Shown: positions 1 through 6,945 of the stretch, one piece after another | Layout: each line of letters starts with the position of its first letter | Numbering within the stretch: the first letter of the stretch is position 1 | Source of the DNA: an uncultured Enterovibrio sp. | GTDB lineage: Bacteria; Pseudomonadota; Gammaproteobacteria; Enterobacterales; Vibrionaceae | DNA length: 38,545 nt | Direction: 5' to 3' | Assembly (NCBI GenBank): GCA_947041315.1 | Contig: CAMRDW010000008.1 | Coordinates: forward strand, 1-38,545 | The notes under the pieces: model-generated | What the model was told of the DNA's origin: nothing | The model's input: the letters and a program-made list of their open reading frames with translations, nothing else | Databases searched by the model: none | Position numbers and translations under genes: made by a program

Positions 1-4
1 TCAA

Positions 5-129
5 TACACCCAAAACACTTGAAGATGCGTGTAAACCCCAAACGAGTGAAGCCCCTGAGCATCATCGACTATCTGATTGGCCTGAGCGAGAGCACTCAAC
101 ACCCACGCCCCTCAAAGGCGACGGATATA
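5..129 (+). repeat. Dispersed ~127-bp repeat, copy A
   Basis: Copy of the dispersed repeat found eight times in this window. It shares the block ACTTGAAGATGCGTGTA near its left end, then AGTGAAGCCCCTGAGCATC, TGATTGG, and CTCAAAGGCGACGG at its right end. The left terminus is degenerate (ATACACCCA instead of TATACCCA) and the right terminus reads GGATATA instead of GGGTATA. It ends 30 bases before the flavin reductase start codon, so its AT-rich right end may lie inside that gene's promoter. Confidence 0.8.
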
Positions 130-159
130 AATATATAAAACATCCAATAAGGACCTCAT

Positions 160-687
160 ATGAAAGTGATCGCTTTTTCTGCAAGCAACAGTAAAAACTC
201 TATAAATAAAAAATTGGTTACCTATGCAGGCTCTTTATTAGAAAGCGCCACAATTGAGGTTTTAGATTTAAATGATTACGAACTTCCATTGTTCAGCGAA
301 GACAAAGAAAAAGTAACAGGGACACAAGAACCTGCGAAACGTTTTCTTTCTAAAATTAAAGAATGTGACGCCCTGATTGTTTCTTTTGCAGAACACAATG
401 GCTCTTATTCTGTTGCCTATAAGAATTTATTTGATTGGTGCTCTCGCATTACCCAAAAAGTATATCATGGCAAACCTATGATTTTATTGTCAACATCACC
501 GGGCCCAAATGGCGCGAACACGGTTTTAACAGCCGCTGTCAATTCCATGCCTTATTTTGATGGCGCGGTAAAAGGTCACTTTTCCTTGCCTTCCTTTTAT
601 GACAATTTTGATCTCGAATCCAATTGCATTTCAAATATTGATCTTGCAGATCAGTTGTCAAAAATTATTAATTTATTAAATAAATAA
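160..687 (+). CDS. NADPH-dependent FMN reductase family protein
   Basis: A 175-residue protein of the flavodoxin-like NAD(P)H-dependent FMN reductase family (the YieF/ChrR/azoreductase type), which binds FMN and reduces flavin or small electrophilic substrates in the cytoplasm. The N-terminal strand and phosphate loop (IAFSASNSKNS, residues 4-14) and the central EHNGSYSVAYKNLFDW block (about 78-93) match the family's flavin-binding loops. The usual form of the second motif is PEYNGSxPxxLKNxxDW, so the proline is lost here. The start is supported by AAGGA eight bases upstream. The gene stands alone: repeat copy A ends 30 bases before it and copy B begins five bases after its stop codon. The exact substrate cannot be told from sequence. 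Confidence 0.85.
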   Translation: MKVIAFSASNSKNSINKKLVTYAGSLLESATIEVLDLNDYELPLFSEDKEKVTGTQEPAKRFLSKIKECDALIVSFAEHNGSYSVAYKNLFDWCSRITQKVYHGKPMILLSTSPGPNGANTVLTAAVNSMPYFDGAVKGHFSLPSFYDNFDLESNCISNIDLADQLSKIINLLNK

Positions 688-692
688 GGTCT

Positions 693-823
693 TATACCCA
701 AGACACTTGAAGATGCGTGTAGGCGGCACACGCGTGAAGCCCATTGAGCACAGGAACACGATCCGATTGGCTTGAACGGGTACAGCCAACACTCTGGCAA
801 GCTTACAAAAGAAAGGGGCATAA
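693..823 (+). repeat. Dispersed ~127-bp repeat, copy B
   Basis: Starts with a perfect TATACCCA terminus five bases after the flavin reductase stop codon. It continues with AGACACTTGAAGATGCGTGT and the internal GCGTGT/ACACGC dyad, then GAAGCCCATTGAGCACA and CGATTGGCTTGAAC. The right end has decayed to GGGGCATA. It has the same orientation as all the other copies. Confidence 0.8.
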
Positions 824-854
824 AAGCGCGCTCCTTGAGCCCATCCCCACAAAA

Positions 855-893
855 AAGCGGTTCAACCTCCTTTAAAAGAAGACTGAACCGCTT
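855..893 (-). terminator. Rho-independent terminator of pmbA
   Basis: A perfect 10-bp inverted repeat, AAGCGGTTCA / TGAACCGCTT, with a 19-base loop. Read on the minus strand it is followed directly by six Ts. It lies about 60 bases downstream of the pmbA stop codon. On the plus strand only a weak AAATTAAA run follows, so it mainly serves pmbA. Confidence 0.8.
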
Positions 894-952
894 AAATTAA
901 AATGTTTTTACCCGTCCCCGCCTAGCGCTTCAAATATCTTGCCTAGAGGGTG

Positions 953-2293
953 TCACTCTCCAGCAATTTTCATTGACTCTATTAATACTGAGCCTATCAG
1001 GATCTGACTACGGTATTCAATGTCGGTACCCACTGCCACAATGTTTTTGAACATTTCAGTTAAATTTCCGGCAATGGTAATTTCACTCACAGGGTACTGA
1101 ATTTGGCCATTTTCTATCCAAAAACCAGACACACCTCGTGAATAATCACCGGTTACAATGTTCACGCCTTGTCCCATAAGCTCAGTAACCAAAAGACCCG
1201 TTCCAAGTTCATTGAGCATTTGATCAAAAGATTGCCCCGTGTTGCCCACAAACCAATTATGAATTCCCCCAGCGTGTCCTGTCGGCTTCATGTTCAATTT
1301 ACGCGCGGCATAACTGGTTGCAAGGTAGGTTTGAAGGGTACCGTCTTTAATAATATCTAAGTCTTGGGTGATCACTCCTTCGCTATCAAAAGGAGAGCTT
1401 GCCATTCCTTTTAATATATGAGGTCGTTCATACACGCTAAACCAAGAAGGCAGTATTTGCTCCCCAAGCTTGTCTAAAAGAAATGAGGATTTTCTGTATA
1501 GATTAGAGCCGCTGATCCCTGAAACTAAGTGTCCAAGCAAACCCGTTGCAACATCCGCAGAAAACATTACAGGCGCTTTACGTGTGGTTAAACGACGAGG
1601 CTCCATGCGTGCAATGGTGCGTTTTGCTGCATCAATTCCGACCTTTTCCGGTGTCCATAAATCATTTTTATCTCTTGCGACCGTGTAGCTGTAATCTCGC
1701 TCCATGCCTTTACTGTCTTCAGCTATCATGCTGCAGCTGAGGCTGTGGCGACTCGAAGCATAACTTCCAAGCATTCCATGGCTGTTTCCATAGACTCGGA
1801 TCCCATAATGACTGTCGTAACTCGCACCATCACTCATTTTAATCCGAGGATCATAATCAAGTGCAGCGCGCTCAGTCGCTATTGCAATTTTTTCGGCATG
1901 GGACGGCTCTGGCTCATCGGGATAAAAAAGATCCAAATCAGGGTAGGTCATCGCCATCAATTCGATTGGTGCTGGCCCCGCGAAAGGATCTTCACTGGTG
2001 TAATTCGCGATGTCTAATGCTGCTTGTACTGTCTGTGCAATGGCACTTTCTGATAAATCAGATGTTGAAGCACTTCCCTTGCGTTGACCACGATAAACCG
2101 TGATCCCAAGGGCACCATCGCTGTTAAATTCGACACTTTCAACTTCGCACATGCGCGTGGCGACACTGATCCCCGTCGTCTTCGTTATGGCCACCTCAGC
2201 CGCATCGGCGTTTTTCCCGGCCAATTCTAAAGCGCGAGAAACTGCACCTTCAAGCTCTGCACGTTGCTTAGCAACTTGTTGTTTTATTTCCAT
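953..2293 (-). CDS. pmbA: PmbA/TldE metalloprotease subunit
   Basis: PmbA (TldE) is the second subunit of the TldD/TldE zinc protease. The complex degrades unfolded peptides and processes modified peptides such as microcin B17, and it has been linked to CcdA turnover. At 446 residues it is close to the E. coli length of 450. Family blocks are visible: the N-terminal [14 protein letters not shown] region, [21 protein letters not shown], and the C-terminal [17 protein letters not shown] stretch. The subunit lacks the HExxxH zinc motif, as expected, because TldD (also in this window) supplies it. It is divergent from yjgA, with about 130 bases between the starts, and ends in a clear terminator. 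Confidence 0.95.
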   Translation of the reverse strand: MEIKQQVAKQRAELEGAVSRALELAGKNADAAEVAITKTTGISVATRMCEVESVEFNSDGALGITVYRGQRKGSASTSDLSESAIAQTVQAALDIANYTSEDPFAGPAPIELMAMTYPDLDLFYPDEPEPSHAEKIAIATERAALDYDPRIKMSDGASYDSHYGIRVYGNSHGMLGSYASSRHSLSCSMIAEDSKGMERDYSYTVARDKNDLWTPEKVGIDAAKRTIARMEPRRLTTRKAPVMFSADVATGLLGHLVSGISGSNLYRKSSFLLDKLGEQILPSWFSVYERPHILKGMASSPFDSEGVITQDLDIIKDGTLQTYLATSYAARKLNMKPTGHAGGIHNWFVGNTGQSFDQMLNELGTGLLVTELMGQGVNIVTGDYSRGVSGFWIENGQIQYPVSEITIAGNLTEMFKNIVAVGTDIEYRSQILIGSVLIESMKIAGE

Positions 2294-2425
2294 ATCATTC
2301 TAACCTAGTGTGTGTTGCAGATAAGCATACCATTCGTATACAAAGGGGTGTTTAAAAAACGCCAACAAAATCTAACATTCTTGATAATATACATCATTAG
2401 ATACGCGATAATTTTGGAAAAAAAA

Positions 2426-2965
2426 ATGAGCCGTAAAAACAAACGTGAATCTTGGGAAGAAGAAGAAGAGATCATCTGGGTGAGCCGATCTGAGATGAAG
2501 CGAGACATGGAAGCCTTGCAACTGCTAGGGGAAAAGCTGGTTGAACTAAAACCCTCTGTATTAAAAAAGTTTCCTCTTGATGAAACTCTTTTTGATGCAA
2601 TCATTGATGCCCAACGATTTGAAAAAGAGGCAAAACGTCGTCAATTTCAACTCATTGGAAAAATGATGCGCACACGCGATCCCGAACCCATTCAAGCTGC
2701 ACTGGATTTGGTCAATAACAAACACAACCAACTCACCGTCGAATTTCAAAAACTAGAAAAACTTCGCGATAGAATCATTGCAGAAGGAGATATAGCCATT
2801 GATAAAGTGATGGAACTCTACCCAACCGCTGACCGTCAAAAACTGCGTCAGTTAGGACGACAGGCGAAAAAAGAGCAAGAAAACAATAAACCCCCCAAAA
2901 TATTTCGTGAAATTTTTCAATATTTGAAATTTCTTAAAGCGCAAAATGAATCTCAAGAGGAGTGA
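2426..2965 (+). CDS. darP: Ribosome-associated protein DarP (YjgA, DUF615)
   Basis: Dual-action ribosomal maturation protein of the DUF615 family, which binds pre-50S particles and promotes late assembly of the large subunit. I start it at [15 protein letters not shown], giving 179 residues against about 183 in E. coli. The reading frame stays open 38 codons further upstream, but that extension is hydrophobic and unlike the family. A TTGGA sequence precedes this start, separated from it by a run of nine As that runs into the ATG. Internal landmarks are [17 protein letters not shown] and the C-terminal [18 protein letters not shown] block. It is divergent from pmbA, which is a usual neighbour. 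Confidence 0.93.
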   Translation: MSRKNKRESWEEEEEIIWVSRSEMKRDMEALQLLGEKLVELKPSVLKKFPLDETLFDAIIDAQRFEKEAKRRQFQLIGKMMRTRDPEPIQAALDLVNNKHNQLTVEFQKLEKLRDRIIAEGDIAIDKVMELYPTADRQKLRQLGRQAKKEQENNKPPKIFREIFQYLKFLKAQNESQEE

Positions 2966-3017
2966 TCCTTTTTTCAATGCAGTGAGAAAAAACCACAGCA
3001 ACAAAAACAGGCACTCT

Positions 3018-3144
3018 TATACCCAAGACACTTGAGAGTGCATGTAGGCGGCAAGCGAGTGAAACCCCTGAGCATAGATGAACGATGCAATTGGGCTGAA
3101 TCAGCGTAACCAACACCGACACTGCTTCAAAGCCGGCGGGTATA
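3018..3144 (+). repeat. Dispersed ~127-bp repeat, copy C
   Basis: A 127-bp copy with both ends intact: TATACCCAAGACACTTGA on the left and GGCGGGTATA on the right. The central part reads AGTGAAACCCCTGAGCATAG followed by CAATTGGGCTGAATCAGC. It lies between the yjgA stop codon and the hairpin at 3198-3227. This is the best copy for defining the length of the element. Confidence 0.85.
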
Positions 3145-3197
3145 TCTTGTTTGAATGATGCAATAAAAGTAAATTTACACCCAATGTGAGAAAACTT

Positions 3198-3227
3198 AAG
3201 ACGAGCCTGAAAATTCAGGTTCGTCTT
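3198..3227. terminator. Strong hairpin, probable terminator of yjgA
   Basis: A 14-bp stem AAGACGAGCCTGAA / TTCAGGTTCGTCTT with one G-T pair and a tight tip. It is followed on the plus strand by the T-rich stretch CTTTACTTTCTTCTCTT. On the minus strand AAGTTTTCTC follows, so it could work in both directions. It is the first terminator-like structure after yjgA, but it lies about 230 bases past the stop codon with repeat copy C in between. Confidence 0.65.
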
Positions 3228-3684
3228 CTTTACTTTCTTCTCTTCAGATTGCAATCAAGTTCACTTCAACCCTTTCAGTATCAAAAAATCCCCTGCAAAA
3301 CATACGCATTGAGTGCCTACTCCTGCATGTCAATATTTGATCATTTTTCCTGGTTTAAATCACTGGTAACAGTGTTATAAATTGATTAATGAATAAAAAT
3401 AAGTCGTTATGAGACGTTCACGTCTTGCACTGCATGATTTCTCTTGCGCAATATCTGACTAACGACTGAATGGAAATACTATGAAAACAAAAACTTAGAT
3501 TCCAGCCATCACAGGCAAGAAAAAGAAGTGATACAGTGTGGTATTTCAGAATGAAGAAGGCTGGCGCCATTTCTGCTGATAGAGTCAAAAAGAAGCTTAA
3601 AAATGCCACTTTTTATTCATCAGAGTTTAATGACGCGCCATGGCATTGAGGGAAAAATAATAGGGAGTCTCTTTTTTTCGCGTC

Positions 3685-3798
3685 TATACCCAAATTAATT
3701 AAAGATGCGCGCATGCGGCCCCTCAGCATCGATGGACTCTGTGATTGGACTGAACGAACCTGGCCAACACACACGCAGCTTCATAGGCGACGGGTATA
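3685..3798 (+). repeat. Dispersed ~127-bp repeat, copy D
   Basis: A 114-bp copy with intact ends (TATACCCAAATTAATTAAAG on the left, GGCGACGGGTATA on the right). It also has CCCCTCAGCATCGATGGACT, TGTGATTGGACTGAACGAAC and GGCCAACAC. It is shorter than copy C by a deletion in the left third. A short plus-strand reading frame that starts in it is not a gene. Confidence 0.85.
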
Positions 3799-3813
3799 TA
3801 AAGAGCTAAAAGT

Positions 3814-3836
3814 TAACCCTGTGAAGAACAGGGTTA
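3814..3836 (-). terminator. Hairpin downstream of the parM-like gene
   Basis: An 8-bp perfect inverted repeat, TAACCCTG / CAGGGTTA, with a 7-base loop, about 145 bases beyond the parM-like stop codon. On the minus strand it is followed only by the weak T-rich run ACTTTTAGCTCTTT, so terminator function is plausible rather than clear. Confidence 0.4.
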
Positions 3837-3978
3837 TCTGTATTCTATTGGCCTCGATTCGGTGTTGCTTTTTTCACTCGAACGAAGCCAGATCCCGATT
3901 TATTATAGTGAGCAAGACCTTCGATAAAAGCGACTTTCAAGAGATTGCATCGCTTATCTCAGAGAAACAAGGCTCATT

Positions 3979-5043
3979 TTAGATCACCCCTTCTTTTTTT
4001 AATTCTCTCAATATTTGCTCTTTTTTATCGATGAGCATCAAGTGTGTTCCTCTTACAATCGCCATCTCGGGTTGTTCTGGAATTGTCACAGTGTGATGCC
4101 AGCTTTCAGCCAAATCACCCAACCAGTTCGCACCACCACCAACAAAAACAACCCGCGTTAGAGTTGAAAAGTCAGGAGAAACCGCTTTCATATCAGAAAG
4201 GATCATTTTAGAAAGATATTCTTTTGATTCAGCAATTAAATGACTGACATCTTTACGCGCAGAAATGGCCCCTTCCGTTTCTAAAATAGAGCCTATATAT
4301 CCAACATCGATTATTTGGTTTAAAAAATTGTCTGAAAATGATGATGCATCATTGATGTTTAGTTTCGAAGAATTTCTTGTAATGAGCTGCCTAAGCTTCT
4401 CAGTTAATTTGTATACACCACTTTCAGTTGTTGAAAACGAAATAACTTGGTAGTCAGTGCCAATCAGTGCGATATCACAAGTGTAACGCCCTAAATCAAC
4501 CACAAGAGTTAAATGGTTATCTGGGTAGTCATTTTGATTTTTTGCACTGTATACGCAATAAACATAAGCAGGAATTGATTCAGGAAAAACCAAAACACCG
4601 AGCACGTTGGGCGATTGATATGCACCAGAGTAGTTCGTCACATTACGCATCAAATTCTTTCTTTTCATTTCAATGCGTTCGCTATCTATTGGGTTTTCAT
4701 CATCTCCCGTGTAGAACTGAGATGTAGGCAAAGTAACAGCAAGATAGACTGGATTAGCGGTGGATCGTGCAATGCAATCATGAACGAGAACCCGATTAGC
4801 CTCTGATAACTGGTATTCCTTCGTACATGTATTTACTTGGATTATTGAAGAATGATTTACGGTAAAATGTCCACTTTCCGTGACCCATGCACGATCTGAA
4901 ATACCGCGACCGCCATCTGCAAGAAGTCGGTTTACAATACCACTCGGCGTCATAGACTCAACACTTTTACCTGCATCATTGATGTACATCGATGCTATAT
5001 TTCCACTTCCATCGTCAACGGCAATGAATGTTATTTCGCTCAT
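3979..5043 (-). CDS. ParM/StbA-like actin-type ATPase
   Basis: A 354-residue member of the ParM/StbA branch of the actin superfamily. On plasmids these proteins polymerise with ATP and push apart DNA copies bound by ParR at parC. Three nucleotide-binding motifs of the actin fold are visible: phosphate 1 (IAVDDGSGN, 7-15), phosphate 2 (VVDLGRYTCDIALIG, 181-195, with Arg where many members have a second Gly) and the adenosine motif (VVFVGGGANWL, 298-308). Length fits the family (about 320-350). The start has GAGGA eight bases upstream, with a TATAAT just before it. The gene stands alone on the chromosome between repeats D and E, and no ParR-like gene lies downstream. It may be a relic of an integrated plasmid or may have a new role. 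Confidence 0.8.
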   Translation of the reverse strand: MSEITFIAVDDGSGNIASMYINDAGKSVESMTPSGIVNRLLADGGRGISDRAWVTESGHFTVNHSSIIQVNTCTKEYQLSEANRVLVHDCIARSTANPVYLAVTLPTSQFYTGDDENPIDSERIEMKRKNLMRNVTNYSGAYQSPNVLGVLVFPESIPAYVYCVYSAKNQNDYPDNHLTLVVDLGRYTCDIALIGTDYQVISFSTTESGVYKLTEKLRQLITRNSSKLNINDASSFSDNFLNQIIDVGYIGSILETEGAISARKDVSHLIAESKEYLSKMILSDMKAVSPDFSTLTRVVFVGGGANWLGDLAESWHHTVTIPEQPEMAIVRGTHLMLIDKKEQILRELKKEGVI

Positions 5044-6130
5044 CTAAACTTCCTCATTTTAATTATATTAAAAAAATACATCTATTAGCTCAGAGCGCAG
5101 GTTACACACGCGCAACGCACAAATCAACGATGTTCTAATTGGCATTTAGCACATAAAAAAATAACATTGTTTTCTATGCATATTAATGACTCATTGCCTA
5201 GTAAATCAGATTCATTTGTTCGACTCGGCAACAAATTATCATTTATTTTCGATTTAAACCTCAAACCCAACTTTAAAAAAACAGATGCTTAAGATTGAAA
5301 ATTAATTCTAATTAATAATGGTTCTTTCATTTTTCAAATAAATAGTAATGTTACATGTTCGTTATTTTCTATCTGAGAAAAAACGAGGAAATCATTGACT
5401 TAGCCAAACATTAACAGCAAAAAGCAGAGGTCCACTTGTTGGATTTCTGTTGTAGCTCTAGTGTGCAACAGCAATCTAAAGATTTATGGTATTCATTCAG
5501 AAATAAAGGGGTGCTTATATTCAACAAAAACCAAAAAGAACCCGACATTGATTAACATCAAAAAGAGTCAAACAAAATGCAGAGCCTTGCTAAGCATATT
5601 GCACCGGATTCAAGTTCATTTCACAAGAAATTAATAGCCAGCCTGTCTCTTTATTATCTAAAACTTTTCTCATTTTAAAAAGAACTTTATTTTCGGCAGT
5701 GAAAAACTGATGCAGCAAAAATACAATGCTTATTCTATTTTTTATTTTTAAAACATATCTATTTCTAATTCATCCTTTCACTTTTTTAACAGTTCGTTCC
5801 CAAAGAGATTAAAATATTATCTAAGCATTATTTACCAATCAAACAATAAGCCTCGTCAATACCAGGTTAAATTAGTCATTTGTTTTTATCATTTAGATTG
5901 AATGAGAGTCACCTCGCTATTTCTAGCCAGGATAAAGAGCTGAAAAAAACCGTTTCTTTTGTTTGAAGGTGCCCATAACGACACGGATGCCATAAAAGCA
6001 AATGTTTTATCAGAACTCTAGCGCACAGGATTATTGATCAGAGGAATACTATCATTTTCAAGAAAATACAACAGCATTTTATTCTTCTTCAAAGTGAATT
6101 TACAGCAAAATTGAAAAAAAAATAAAGCGG

Positions 6131-6256
6131 TATACCCAAAGTAATTAAAGGGGCGTCTAGACGAAAAGTGAGTGAGATCCCTGAACATCGATGGACTCTA
6201 TGATTGAGCTGAGGGAGTGCCTCCAAGACCCATGCAGGTTCAAAGGCGACAGGTAT
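6131..6256 (+). repeat. Dispersed ~127-bp repeat, copy E
   Basis: A 126-bp copy with a perfect TATACCCAAAGTAATTAAAG left end and an AAAGGCGACAGGTAT right end. The central block is CCCTGAACATCGATGGACTC followed by TATGATTGAGCTGAGGGAG. On the minus strand its left end runs into a long T tract (about 6111-6121), so the pair E/F could also stop transcripts coming from the lipoprotein gene. Confidence 0.85.
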
Positions 6257-6270
6257 CTTATTTGCTGTTT

Positions 6271-6394
6271 AACTCAAAAGACTTGACGTTCGCTACAGGC
6301 GAAAAGCCATTGACGCCCTTGAGCATCACGCCACTCTGTCATGGGGTTGAAGGATCCCCGCCAACAGCCACCTAGCGTCAAAGGCGAGCGCTAT
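6271..6394 (+). repeat. Dispersed ~127-bp repeat, copy F (degenerate)
   Basis: A decayed copy directly after copy E and in the same orientation. It is recognisable by CTCAAAAGACTTGACG, AAGCCATTGACGCCCTTGAG, CATCACGCCACTCTGTCATG, CCGCCAACAGCCAC and GTCAAAGGCGAGCGCTATA. The left TATACCC terminus is lost and the right one is altered to GCGCTATA. It ends five bases before the lipoprotein stop codon. Confidence 0.7.
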
Positions 6395-6399
6395 AAAAC

Positions 6400-6939
6400 C
6401 TACCAGGTCCAATTCGTTTCAGTGTTCGGAATACGTTTTTGAAGAGGATCCGTATTCCCATAGAACCAAACCTCCACAAGCACATAATATTGATCTTCCG
6501 AGGAGACGTAATTCAACATGGCTTGTCCATTTTCTAAAGAAGCAGAAATGATCCGACTGTTGTAGTGTGCATTAAAGCTTCCATTATCATTTTCACTGAA
6601 CTCACGATAAATAGACACATATGCAGGCGACATCGAATAGGCTCGAATATCAAGAGTAAAATGTTTGTTCACAGAAAGGCTGTATGAAAAATCATCCGGT
6701 ACTATCGTGGTGTTCATTGTGCGAGCAGAGCTTGAGATTGTCGGGGGAATGTTGGCTTCACCACCCGAGGAATCAACCAAAAACGCAGGAGTGTGGCTTG
6801 AGCTTGTGTTGCCTGATGGAGGATTTATCGGAACAATCACCTCATCAGGCACATTAATGTCGTCCATTTCAGTGTCGTCACCTTCACCACATGCCTGAAG
6901 TAAAAAGAGTATTACAAAAAGAGATAAAAAATGATGCAC
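6400..6939 (-). CDS. Putative lipoprotein of unknown function
   Basis: A 179-residue protein that I do not recognise beyond its export signal. The N-terminus (MHHFLSLFVILFLLQACGEGD) is a short signal peptide with the lipobox LLQAC, so Cys17 would be lipidated. Next comes an acidic linker (GDDTEMDDINVPDE) and a Pro/Ser/Thr-rich region. The remainder looks beta-rich, with many Tyr and Phe residues, and may form one folded domain. It starts with GTG behind a strong AAGGAG that lies inside the last codons of the LruC-type gene six bases upstream, so the two genes are probably cotranscribed and translationally linked. It is likely an envelope partner of that protein. Confidence 0.75.
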   Translation of the reverse strand: MHHFLSLFVILFLLQACGEGDDTEMDDINVPDEVIVPINPPSGNTSSSHTPAFLVDSSGGEANIPPTISSSARTMNTTIVPDDFSYSLSVNKHFTLDIRAYSMSPAYVSIYREFSENDNGSFNAHYNSRIISASLENGQAMLNYVSSEDQYYVLVEVWFYGNTDPLQKRIPNTETNWTW

Positions 6940-6945
6940 GGTAAT

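Larger units (their letters stand above)
2966..3978. other. Long intergenic region, yjgA to parM-like gene
   Basis: About 1 kb without a convincing gene. It holds repeat copy C (3018-3144), a strong hairpin at 3198-3227, repeat copy D (3685-3798) and a smaller hairpin at 3814-3836. The stretch 3230-3680 has only short interrupted reading frames on both strands. I cannot assign it to a decayed gene. Confidence 0.6.
5044..6399. other. AT-rich gene desert with two tandem repeats
   Basis: About 1.36 kb without a credible coding region on either strand. Bases 5044-6130 are very AT-rich and contain no iteron array, no recognisable insertion-sequence ends and no clear remnant of a known gene. The only structure I see there is a CTGTTG/CAACAG dyad near 5446-5470. 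Bases 6131-6394 are repeat copies E and F, placed head to tail. The TATAAT at 5062-5067 on the minus strand may be the -10 element of the parM-like gene. Confidence 0.6.

Noticed and set aside
3418-3609. Possible decayed gene in the yjgA-parM gap
   Set aside because: Short frames on both strands are interrupted by stops and show no convincing similarity to any family.
3713-3982. Plus-strand 89-codon reading frame
   Set aside because: It starts inside repeat copy D, has no ribosome binding site and overlaps the end of the parM-like gene. The translation has no family features.
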